A stretch of 64,000 nucleotides of DNA from Stachybotrys elegans (Eukaryota; Ascomycota; Sordariomycetes; Hypocreales; Stachybotryaceae): contig JAGPNK010000031.1 in the NCBI GenBank assembly GCA_020746835.1, forward strand, positions 62,001 through 126,000, written 5' to 3'. Under the pieces are notes generated by a model. That model searched no databases and was not told the origin of the DNA. It worked only from the letters and a program-made list of their open reading frames with translations. Position numbers and translations under genes: made by a program. Positions 11,992 through 21,733 of the stretch are shown here, one piece after another. Within the stretch, counting starts at the first letter, position 1, and each line of letters begins with the position of its first letter.

Positions 11992-13064
11992 CTAGCTCTC
12001 GTCTCTTCTCCTCCTCTGTGTTGGTCGATAGTCATCGTCATTATCTGAGGCTTTATTTGCAACTGCTTGCTCACCTGCGATTTTCCAGAATGGAATACAC
12101 AACGGTGTGTTCGACAAATCGTTCGTGAGGGCATCGGTAGCGAAATCGCTCAAAGTCAATTCGAGGGTTTGTCCTTGTGTGCTGTTGATTTGCGTGTGGC
12201 TGGGAGAGTATAATGGCTGCGCCGTGTTAGGCTCCTTCACAATAATAATCCACTCCACATACCTGGTACTCGATGTCTGCCCTTATGCCAAGCATATCGC
12301 GCTCGTCGCCGTCATCTCGAGTGTACTCTGGCGGCCACAGGGACACTGTCGACGGTTTTCCGTCGAGATTGATGTCGATCCCGATGACAGCTTTTATGTT
12401 CCCACCGGACTCCACAATGTAATCCCACGCAAGCTTTTCAAGGTCTTTCCCATCCTGCGAATAGGATATTTCGATTACTAGCCCAGGAAATTTGGCCTTC
12501 AAGTGTTGGAATTGCCCATCCGGATGCCGTCGCAAGGTGCCAACTTCCTCCTCAATCCCCAGAAAAATTCGAGATGAACCAACTTTTCTGATTTTAGCCG
12601 CATATGCACCATCTGTCGTTTTTCGTTCGCCGGCCTTGTCAAGCAGCTTCTTTATCTCGTCCGCAATCGCAGTTGCTACATAGTCATGAACTGGGGTGGG
12701 CATTCGAAGCCAAAAGATTCCCGATCTCAGGTCGTAGTCCAGTCTGGCGATGTCAGCGGAGGGCGGAAACTATTGCCTGGTAGACATACCGCCTTATGTC
12801 ATCGAGAGAGTCGAACAATTTAGGGTCCCGTTTCAGTTTTTCTCTGGCCTGTTTACAGTGTGTCGGTGACAGTCGAAAAATGTTCCTTCTGTGTGGAATC
12901 GTGGGGTTTTTGAAGAAGCTGATCACTGCACCAGCATCAAAATCCGATGACGCACCCTCGGATTCTGGAGTTAAAGGACTATCGCTGGGCGGTGTGATAG
13001 CCTCGAACTTCGGCCGTGTATTCGGTGCGGTTGAGTCGCAGGGGGCCGCGGATGGACTCGCCAT
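11992..13064 (-). CDS. hypothetical protein with PD-(D/E)XK/Uma2-like nuclease fold
   Basis: Three exons, 13064-12790, 12743-12263 and 12216-11992, separated by 46-nt introns with GTATGT donors, give 326 residues in continuous phase. The start at 13064 has a good context (CACCATGG). An in-frame upstream ATG at 13148 would add 28 residues. The N-terminus is low-complexity S/P/T. Residues around 105-250 form a compact domain with GLVIEISYSQ, KLAWDYIVESGG and IKAVIGIDINL. Strand-helix-strand elements with an acidic-x-strand pattern recall Uma2-like restriction-endonuclease-fold proteins of fungi. The tail is rich in D and R. No partner genes are apparent. The fold assignment is inference; the exon structure is well supported. 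Confidence 0.72.
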
Positions 13065-13720
13065 GGTGAAGCATTCAAAGAGCGGAGATGCGACGGTCGC
13101 GACGTGCTGGCCGAGGAAAGGGTCGCGGCAAAACATGCCCCCAGCCAATGATAGTTCCCTGCGATATCGATAACACTCGCACGCCTACCCTAGACCATGG
13201 CGTGCCACACGATGGGCGATAAATCTGGTACTGAGCTGATTGGAGTGGCGAGGCCTTGCACAATTAGGATGCAATGACCTGGAACTCCCGAGTTTTCTAT
13301 ATACAATAAGGAGTCACCCAAAGCTTCAGGTTCGCATGCAGAGAGGTACTGGTGAGTACATGCAAGTTTTTAGGGTATGACATGGCGAGGCAAAATAGTG
13401 ACAATCAATCCAAAGGTCCTACTGTGCCCGGTAGTTGATCACCTATACTAGGTAACCTTGCAAGCTAGGATGCCTCCTGTCAAGGCGCGTTTGAACGCGT
13501 CCAGACGTGCCGAATCGCGGCGGCGAGGGATATCTGCCACGACCCTATCCTCATAAAATGGTGGGATGTCTCTGTTATCTCACTATGGCTCACCACCCTC
13601 CGTCCTGTAGCCACGAATATGTCTCATCTGACCGATATATTCCTTCGACTTGGTACACCTGTTAGTCCTCCGAGCAAGCATACCGTACGGGCTGAATGTA
13701 CACTTACTCAGACATTCCCC
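13065..13720. other. intergenic, no supported gene
   Basis: Promoter side of the gene starting at 13064. No repeat or RNA gene is seen. Confidence 0.5.
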
Positions 13721-13801
13721 TCAGCCTGTGGCTGGCTTCTTGCATGTTGGGCACTGGAAATTCGTGAAACCATTATTGCTACAGGTTTCGCAGACATCCA
13801 T
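13721..13801 (-). CDS. possible 26-residue CxxC/CxxC peptide
   Basis: ATG at 13801 and TGA at 13721 give a 26-residue peptide with two CxxC pairs (CETC and CPTC, ten residues apart), like half of a zinc ribbon. The same frame continues open past the TGA for about 47 codons with two further cysteines. It may therefore be an exon of a larger, broken or spliced gene. I do not recognise the family. Confidence 0.25.
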   Translation of the reverse strand: MDVCETCSNNGFTNFQCPTCKKPATG

Positions 13802-14263
13802 TGTCTTGTGTGTGGCAAGTTGGTAGAAAATATGATATAGTCACTTGAGTTTTTTTTTTACGAGAGAAGTGAAAGACCTGTGACCCTCCTGAACGGTGAG
13901 GGGTATTATTGTCCCTTTTAGTGTGCGAAGGCGGCATGCTAGTCACTAACATGGATACGAGCCAATAGACAGAGCTAGTGGTAAAGATACTTAGATTGAA
14001 TCGGGTAAGCCACCTTTACAGTAGGTACCTTCGATATCATGGATAAGTCGCTATGTTATTCGTAGCTACTGAGGCATCGCAAAGGTGGATATAAGCAATG
14101 CAATGCAACGCAACTAGAATCACGTGACTGTACTTGAGGTACCGGTACGAGAATGGGACTGCTTTTTTTTACCGGCTTCTATTGGCCGCTTCTTCACTTA
14201 GTCCGTTCAACCACACATGTCAGCGAACAAACCTCTGAATACTGTGAACCGACCATCGCCAAA
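13802..14263. other. promoter-side spacer
   Basis: No supported gene. It lies upstream of the zinc-finger-like gene starting at 14264. Confidence 0.4.
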
Positions 14264-15197
14264 ATGTCCGACTACCACGAATGCCGCAAGTGTTCGGCTT
14301 TGTTTAGAAGTCCCAAAGAACTGGACGATCATATCGATGAATTCCAAGTCTGTAGTCCACATATTGTGATGACCGGCGCTAACGTGACTAGGCTCAAAGA
14401 GTCTACCACCTCCGTGAAGCTGACAGATGCTCTGGCCACTCTAGAGTCAACGATACAGACGATAACCTATTATTACAAACAGAATCGTCTTCCCACAGAA
14501 CGCGCTCTTGTCCTCATGAGGAATGTCGCTCGAAACGTCCATACAGCTCGCGGCAGGCACTTCAGCGACATTACCTGGAACGTACGCGTCAGCCCCCCCC
14601 CCTTTCCAAGCCTCGTGTTAATTTTGTAACATAGATGTGATCTGCAAAGAAGTCTGTGTGGGCTGTCACAAAACATTTGGAATTGCTAGTCAGTTTGTGA
14701 GGCACATCACCAGATTCCAGCACGATGAAATCCATGGCATACTCTCCGACTTCAAGAAGACATATATCAACATTCTAATCGAGACTCTCCGTAAACAAGC
14801 CGACCGTGCCCTGTGTGAAAAGGAGGAAAAACGCGATTTGACGCTATATATGATGGAGGCATCACCTTGTCTGGCCTTTCAAAGTAATGACCCCCCCATG
14901 CGACGCGACCTAGCTCACATCTTACAAGATGCAACGCATTCTGGGAACTCAAATGTTCAGCCAACACCAATCGCGAGTATTGCGAACCATCATCTGCAAG
15001 CGCCCTATTCTATTCTGGATACCAATGCAATGTTGCCGAACGATATTCACATGGAATCCATGGATCATATGCCCACGGGTGACGCCATCCAGATAGCCCC
15101 TATTCTTCTGACGGCGAACTTCCCAACTGGGCCTCTCTCCTCGAGCCTTTATTACGCTACTGCAGAGTCCCAGGCTCAAAATCAAAATTCAGTTTGA
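14264..15197 (+). CDS. zinc-finger-like hypothetical protein, splice junction unresolved
   Basis: The start at 14264 (CCAAAATGTCC) opens with CRKCSALFRSPKELDDHI. A second segment after an apparent intron opens with CVGCHKTFGIASQFVRHI. Both share the pattern C-x2-C-x3-F-x6-7-L/V-x1-2-H-I, so two related zinc-finger-like modules sit in one gene. The obvious GT-AG pair (14582-14634) joins exons in the wrong phase and gives an immediate stop. A longer intron to 14693 restores frame but deletes the second CxxC. Either the gene is frameshifted or the real intron differs. The tail is S/T/N/Q-rich. The last 41 bases overlap the minus-strand gene ending at 15157. Nuclear or nucleic-acid binding is a guess from the cysteines. 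Confidence 0.5.
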
Positions 15198-16035
15198 TAT
15201 CTGGATACCGCCTTTGCAGGTCCTCGACCTTTGCTTTCAAATGGTACGGGAGGCGCATCGGAGGCATGTGATATCGACTGACTATATCCTCGGTCACAAA
15301 GACAACGTTGATTGCAAACCCTTGTTTGAATTCAACACAGAGCCGGCCATCAAAAACAACACTGTCTATACATCAGAACATACGATTGTAGTTTATTGGT
15401 CTTGTAAACTTACAGGGCGCCCGTATCAAACTCTTTCTTCCGTGCTCGGCATCCCTTCAAATCAAGTTCGTTTTTATCAACCCCGATTGTGGCCATTCCA
15501 CTCATCTTTGTAGAACTGCCGGCCCGGGGATTTGTGTGTGAATATGAATAGTATTCCAGTTCTGAACCTTTGGACAGTAACTGCACCACGAGGACACTTT
15601 GACCGACATTGCCACGGACAAAGCATCCCAAGTGTCCAGGAGAGCTGCTGTACCTTAAACAATGTGCGAAGACACATCTGTTATTTCCGAAGAATTGGCC
15701 TATAAGACTGCGGATTTCCTATGGCTAAGTCAAATATTGGCCGCAAGATCTTTCACTTCACTTACTTCATTGTTGAGGAAGTGTTGGCTCAAGAAGTCTA
15801 TACCCTCCTCTGTGCGAAAGGGGAAGTTTTTCTGCTCGAACTCCCGGAAATGACTTCCCATGCTCGAGTCTCCAAGATCGATAAACCCATCCTTAATCAA
15901 GTCTGTTGATTCCATGATACCGATTGTGTTGACCAGTTTGTTGCCACGAATTTTTCCACCCGACCCCGCCTTAGATTGTAACTCCTCGTTGGTGGTGAAC
16001 CAAAAACTCAATTCACCGCCTAATTTTGGCCGGCA
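15157..16035 (-). CDS. hypothetical protein, probably 5'-truncated
   Basis: Three exons join in phase: 16035-15766, 15718-15414 and 15361-15157, with 47- and 52-nt introns, giving at least 259 codons with the stop at 15157. The frame opens right after a TAA at 16038 and has no convincing ATG near its start. The first conserved-looking residues (KLGGELSFWFTTNEELQ) begin at once. The hairpin array at 16083-16240 lies about 50 bp upstream. The composition is that of a real soluble protein (RLPYHLKAKVEDLQRRYPDI near the end), but I do not recognise the family. I read it as a gene that lost its 5' end, or whose first exon lies further upstream beyond the array. Confidence 0.55.
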
Positions 16036-16082
16036 TTATCCAGTTTCTCCGTTATTTACTCCGTACCTACGGCTCTACATGC

Positions 16083-16240
16083 AGGCATCACAGTTTGTGA
16101 TGATGCTCCACTCTATATACAGGCATCACAATTTGTGATGACGCCCCACTCTAAATTCAGGCATCACAATTTGTGATGGGACCCATTGTAATAGCAGGCA
16201 TCACAATTTGTGATGGGATCCACTCTGCAGGCATCACGAA
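16083..16240. repeat. array of hairpin-forming 38-bp repeats
   Basis: Four near-identical 17-bp inverted repeats, CATCACA-ATT-TGTGATG, lie at 16086-16102 (GTT in the loop), 16124-16140, 16162-16178 and 16199-16215. A decayed fifth (CATCACG...) starts at 16232. Start-to-start spacing is 38, 38, 37 and 33 bp. Each is preceded by CAGG, and the linkers share CCACTCT. The arms are perfect over 7 bp with a 3-bp loop. Confidence 0.9.
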
Positions 16241-16449
16241 ATGCAACACTATCTGTCTAATGCAAATCTCCAGAAGGATTGGCCATGAAAACTGCTACGG
16301 GCCCGTAGTCCACTGGGTGGTAATTGAGCAGCAAGCTGGTCGCTAACGGGGATATCGGCTAATTATTCTAGCTGCCTACCTTGACCGCAGGATGACCGTC
16401 TACCAAGGACTCGTGCACTGAATGGGCCAACAATGGTGCAGTCCACCAG
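16241..16449. other. spacer
   Basis: Nothing is recognised between the hairpin array and the next open frame. Confidence 0.4.
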
Positions 16450-17086
16450 GTGAGTAGTCCGTTCGTGGATGTGATGCAGGCATGTCTCTCCCCTATGGGA
16501 AGAGTTGGAATTCTTGCCTGGGCCAAGATCAATTCTTGTCCGCTGAGCACTCGACGCCCACTTGCTACACCGAAAGTGTACATCTTGGATCATCTTATCC
16601 CGGAGATGTGCAGCAAGTCTGACGATTACAAGTATCCCGGAAGCTGCATGTCAGAATTGCACTTTTATTGCCATGTTCATCTTACCACTCACTTTCAGCC
16701 GATCTACGAACTCATCATGCTGACCACCTTCATCGTTAGTAGTGAACCCACTGGTCCTCATCACGATGGATACGTATACTGTGAGACTACTATCACTTGG
16801 GTAAATTGTCCTTTACTTAACATTGGAACTTCCTGCTTACGATCAATAGGAAGCGAATACGGTTCCAGAAGACCTACTATCGCTCGATGGCGCATTGCTA
16901 CAATATAGAATGCCGAAATATTACCATGAGTACCACGACTCATTCTTGGAGGCATTCACCTCTCTGCATGTCCGGAAGCATTTGGACGATGAGTATGTGG
17001 AAACTGAGATGCCTGAGAGTTTATACAACTATCTACGGGACGTGCTGGACCTTACGCCTATGCAAATTGAGAAGACTTGGACATAG
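16450..17086 (+). CDS. hypothetical protein, 3' exons only
   Basis: The final exon 16850-17086 is in phase with an exon ending at 16800 across a 49-nt intron (GTAAAT, TTAC branch-like, AATAG). The joined end reads YCETTITW-EANTVPEDLLSL and finishes with LRDVLDLTPMQIEKTWT. The upstream frame is open back to 16450, but that point is a GTG that looks like a splice donor (CAGGTGAGT), so the 5' structure is unresolved. The family is not recognised. Confidence 0.4.
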
Positions 17087-17702
17087 GCTCAACTAGACAG
17101 ACGGAGAGTCTAACTGTGTGGAATTTATATACCTGAGATGCAGACATGAGGCATAATATTATCTTACCCAGTTGGAACTGTGCCACCCACGGTGAAGATA
17201 TTCCTGGCTCAAGATTGCGTAGTTGTACAGCGGACTTACACGCTCCTGCGGGGAAGGCGTGATAGCCGTGACATGTACGATCCATGTACGATAAGGGGCA
17301 TCTAGCAGATATCCTGGTCGATCCATTTCTTGACCCAGTGTTCGCATGGAAGCTAAAGGCTTGGGACCCGGGGAGACCCACGAATTGATCCCCGACTGGC
17401 GCATCATGGACCACCCCATGTTTCTCGTCCAGGGAGGGGTGTAGTTTGGGCTTTCACTCCCTCCCAGTACGCAGAAGCAACAACACGACTTCCTAGTAGA
17501 CCTACGTCCCCCCATGGCTCAGGATCAATCTGGATCTGGATCTCTTCCTGTTCATCTCGCATACGTCCCACGTCTCCCCAGGTTTGCGATCAATCTGTCT
17601 CTTTGTCCATCTACCATCGCGTCATATCCAATACCAATTCTGGATCCGGCAAGCTCACCAGCTCCGTTACAACCGTCCTGAACTGCTAAGAAGTCAAGCA
17701 AA
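17087..17702. other. intergenic / promoter of Zn2Cys6 gene
   Basis: A minus-strand frame of 118 codons (17159-17515) is open but has no supporting features. The right part is the presumed promoter of the regulator at 17703. Confidence 0.4.
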
Positions 17703-20102
17703 ATGGCTGATCAAACAACTGGCGACGCGGGACGCCGTCCCAAGAGAAAAAGGCCGCTGGCAGAGGGGCCGGTATAGAACAATCACCATTCATGCCCATG
17801 GTACCAAGGTCACTAACTGAATGCTCTGTAGGTTTGTTCTGAATGCCGCAACAAGAGAACCAAATGCAGTAAAGGAGCTCCATGTCTGCAATGCGAGAAG
17901 CGTCAAATACCGTGCGATAATCTGTATGCAAACCACAGCTCTCTTCGTGGTCTTCCTTGCTAACGTGTTCTTGAGCAGTATGCACCCCGTGCAACAAAGT
18001 GTGCATAAGGCGGAACTTCTGCAAGCAGCCTTGGAGAATTTACCTCCAATGGAAACCTCGATGACCGCCTTGAAAGAAAATTTGAGGGTTTGTCTGGATG
18101 CGTTCATTGCTAGACTGGGTACTTCAAGCCATGCCCAAGCTACGGGTGGAGAACAAGCCTCAGAATCTCCGCAAGTCAGATACGATACCTACGGCTCTGG
18201 CGCTGCGTCAGTCTCTACAGAGCCGGCATATGGGCCAGGTACCGCCGAGGAGAGCAACATCGTCATGTCGCTGGAGGTGATTCCCTACAACCACCTACAT
18301 GGGCCACATGCTCTCCGAGATGCAACCCATTTGCCTGGTAATCATCCAGATACCGCCGGGGGGATGATGAGCGACATCACCAACGCGGCCGACTTCGCCG
18401 TGCTGCGGGAAGATGCTCTCTGCCAGCACCCACTTGGGCTTCATGCTCCCCGAGGAGACACCCATTTGCCTGGTAACCTTCCAGATACCGCCAACGTCGC
18501 CATGCCGCAGGAGGGTATCTCCTATGAACACACGCTGGAGAACCATATCAACATATTTTTGAAAGCCTACTTGCCAATGCATCCTATTTTTTGGCGTCCG
18601 CAGGTCGACACCTTTGTCAAAGAGTTTCTGGGCAACAAGACCAAGGTCGCGGCCATACAGCGAAGTGTTGAACAGCCCGGGTCTACGGATAGTGGAGCCG
18701 TGAAAATGAACGTCAAAGACGCTATAGTATTGTTCATGTTAGCTCTCGGCAAGCTATGCTCCGATAGTCAAAGGGTGCCACGATTTCCCACAATGAGCAG
18801 CCATCCTTCTAATCCGGAACCCACGTCGCCTGGTGTTCTTTCGCCATCGCTCACAGGCTCGCCTAGCCAATGCAATACCGAGAATTCCAGGAACTACAAC
18901 CTGCCGACCGGTAAGGAATATTCTGAGTTCGGATTTGAGATTCTTCGAACGTCCACGGATAGGACGCAAGAGTTTGCTTGGGCCAGATTACTCGCCGGCT
19001 TGTATCTCGTGCATCAGGATCAGCCTGAAGAGGCCCGTAACTCCTTCCATCAGGCTCAGCGCGTGCTTGAGGTTATCCTAACCCGGTAAGCCACTCCTGC
19101 TTCCAGCACATGATTGGATGTCCTAACATATCACCAGAAATCCCTCAGAGTTGTATCAAAAGGACATGATTGAGGAGAGTTCATTCAACATTTCGCTATT
19201 TGACTGGTGGTATTGTAAGCGGTTACTCTTGTATAACACTCTTGTGTCTGTGGTCAATGTGAGGCAAGCTGACTCTACTTATAGTGAATTCCGACATGAC
19301 CTTAACCTCCCAGTTTTGAGTTTATTTGGGGGCCATAGTAAATTGAAGTCTCCTAACTGGGGCCTGCTGCGAAAGACCTATGGAATCGATGATAAAGATC
19401 ACCTTCCCTTGGAGTTCCAGCACTATCTGTGGAAGCACCACGAAAAGGTTCTCCAGGAGCGCTTCATGAACAATACTGGTCTGAATAAACGCAATGATCT
19501 CTCTAAGCATTCATGGCCCCAATCGCTCTACCAAGATGATTCTCCTCCGGATACACTACAGCTGGTTACATATCGGGGGTTCTGTCATAGCCAAGTCGAT
19601 ACATACCTCCCCGTGATCGAGCACTTCCTCAAACAAGACCCCAAAGTGGTACTTGACGACATCGAGGCGGCAGTAATGGTATTAGAAGAGGATACACTTT
19701 CCTTTAGCGAACTTCAAGCACGAAATCATGTCTTCCACAATAAGCGGCAAGATGCACACGTGTAAGCAACTCTTGCATGCTACGTGATACCCAGCTAACT
19801 TCTTCAGTCAATGTGAACGCCTGCTACATCTCGGTAGAATGTCGAAACATATTATCTTCCGATCTGAAGTCAACAGACCGCTTCTTAAGGAACTCGTCCA
19901 GGAGGCAATTCTCTTCCTCCAGCGACTCGAACGGACCGAAGCCACCAGAGAGAATATAATTAGAATGCAGAATTTGTTGAAGGACTTGGATGATGACTCG
20001 AAACCGAGAACCCCTGGTTATCTGGCTCGTCAGAGATTAGCCAGGACAAAGCCTTCGGAGCTCAATGGTTTTAAGCCGCAGATGTTGATATCGGTTAATT
20101 GA
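17703..20102 (+). CDS. Zn(II)2Cys6 transcription factor
   Basis: Six exons in continuous phase, 17703-17771, 17832-17923, 17979-19085, 19138-19214, 19269-19761 and 19808-20102, encode 710 residues. Introns are 46-60 nt. A basic stretch (RRPKRKRP) precedes the binuclear cluster C25-x2-C28-x6-C35-x5-C41-x2-C44-x6-C51, the textbook Gal4-type DNA-binding domain. Introns interrupt the gene directly before the cluster and at its end. From about residue 240 a fungal regulatory domain follows (NIFLKAYLPMHPIFWRPQVD, then W-Y-SDSTYSEFRHDLNLPVL in the position of the usual W...L..E..LP motif). Between them lies a diverged internal repeat with the motif THLPGN-x-PDTA at about residues 161-180 and 209-225. 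A nuclear activator or repressor binding CGG half-sites is expected; its target is unknown. All key cysteines are present. Confidence 0.9.
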
Positions 20103-21076
20103 TTGAGTGGCTATATTCGAGGGGCCTTATTTTGAGAGACGAATCATTGGCTGTGGCAATGGGTTGTTGCTCAGAGATCTTTCTGCCAGTATAGTAGTTG
20201 ATAGTCAGTAAGGGGCGCCCTGGGGCGTTGGTTTGGTCGTTTTCTCCAGCAAACACGTTTCTGTACTGAACTCATGCAAATCCATCAATTGATCTTGGGT
20301 GGCTACCCTCCCGTAGACGGGCATAAAGCTTGACAAGGTCCCAGCGTTACGGTCATTCGGCTGTCGACCGACGCCATTCACTCGTGCTGACACAGAGCTC
20401 GTGGGTCAGTCATGAGGAGGGGGCCGGAGGACCGAGTGAAGATGCTGTACCTTATTGAGAGGGGTAGAGGTCCAAGCACCAGGCTTCTTGACAGCATGCG
20501 GAATCACAGACAGGCCTCGGGGTCCTCCTAGATGGTCAAGGTTTTTGTAGCGAACAAGACAGGATGGGGATAGTAAGCAATAGGGTAGATGTCATGTCTG
20601 GCGTACTTGGCGTAGACTTGCTTCTGTTGGTGTATTGTTTGGTTGTGGCGGAGGAATGATATACGTGTTTTGGGACAGCAGCATATGCAGAAGAGGGCGG
20701 CAAAAGAAATCCGGTCCATCAGCTTATTAGCTGATCTTCCCACACTCCTTGCTTAGGCCTGGGCGAAGGGAGTGCGTGTTATTGGCGTGTGAAGGGAGAG
20801 GGAACGACAGAGGGCCCGGTAGCTCAGTGGCAAAGGGGGTGCGTCTATAGGAGCGGGCCTCCGCCAATATTGGCCGCCTGACCCCTGGCACGATCCTCCG
20901 GGCGGACCGGAACAAGGGAAGACCTACAGCATGTATGCCGATATGCTACGATCCAACCCCTTCTTGGCATCAGGCGCTTCTCCAAGGATTACGGGATGCC
21001 GTGCTTGGTGGCCTTATAAGAGCCAAGTAGTCCGCCTTTCATATGCATCATCTCCAATTCCATGTTGCATACGACC
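20103..21076. other. intergenic, no supported gene
   Basis: Only short frames. GGCCCGGTAGCTCAGTGG near 20816 resembles a tRNA start, but no tRNA fold follows. Confidence 0.5.
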
Positions 21077-21733
21077 ATGGAGGCCGCGATTGCGATTGGG
21101 GGTCTTGCGCTCCCTGTCATTCTCTGCATTGTCCTTATACACAGGGGAAAATTGGAGGAATTTGTTACAGACGACCTCATCCCTTTTTGGACTACATGCA
21201 AACTGAAGTTCGACCAACTACTTCGTCCTGTTCAGCATAATCACAGGTTGCCCTCCAGCCAAGGAGATACCCTACCATTTCACAACACGCAGACTGCAGC
21301 CGCTCCATTGAACCCTCCTGGCTCGATACCGGGAATGCCAGCGCCCCCACCACCCGTTCACACAAGCCAACATGTTACTAGCACAATATATGAAGTGGGA
21401 ATGACGGAAGCTGCTGCAAAATGGCTTCGCCTTGACGCGGTTGGACGATTGCGCTGGGTTGTCTCCCCTGAAATCGCTGTGCAATTGGAGCGTCGGGATT
21501 GGCCTTGCGCACTCCACGGCTACATAACCTCTGGTGATGAGATGGAGCTCATGGACATTTTATCGGCCAAGCACGTGGCATTCGGTATAGTCCCAGGCCG
21601 CAAGAACTTTCCACACAAGTTTAATGGTGTCTATTTCCGAGAGGATTTCCAAAGGTTCATGGAAAGTCTGGTTAAGAGACTTCTCCTTTCAGCTAGCCCT
21701 TCTATGGACTATGAGCAGAGCAATTTGACATAG
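21077..21733 (+). CDS. hypothetical membrane-anchored protein
   Basis: Single exon, 218 residues. The start at 21077 was chosen because it places a hydrophobic segment (AIAIGGLALPVILCIVLIH, residues 4-22) at the extreme N-terminus, followed by a charged stretch, as in a type III or signal-anchor protein. Residues about 60-100 are P/T/Q-rich, a likely extended linker. The C-terminal ~100 residues look folded (MTEAAAKWLRLDAVGRLRWV, RRDWPCALHGYITSGDEMEL, then an FPHKFNGVYFREDF stretch). I do not recognise the family. The 3' side is also open to an undetected intron. Confidence 0.6.
   Translation: MEAAIAIGGLALPVILCIVLIHRGKLEEFVTDDLIPFWTTCKLKFDQLLRPVQHNHRLPSSQGDTLPFHNTQTAAAPLNPPGSIPGMPAPPPPVHTSQHVTSTIYEVGMTEAAAKWLRLDAVGRLRWVVSPEIAVQLERRDWPCALHGYITSGDEMELMDILSAKHVAFGIVPGRKNFPHKFNGVYFREDFQRFMESLVKRLLLSASPSMDYEQSNLT

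Noticed and set aside
16083..16240. CRISPR array
   Set aside because: The spacers are not unique sequences of constant length but share words, the repeat is a palindrome of 17 bp, and the genome is fungal.
20816..20905. tRNA-like start GGCCCGGTAGCTCAGTGG
   Set aside because: No anticodon stem, T-arm (GGTTCRA) or closing acceptor stem follows at the right distance.
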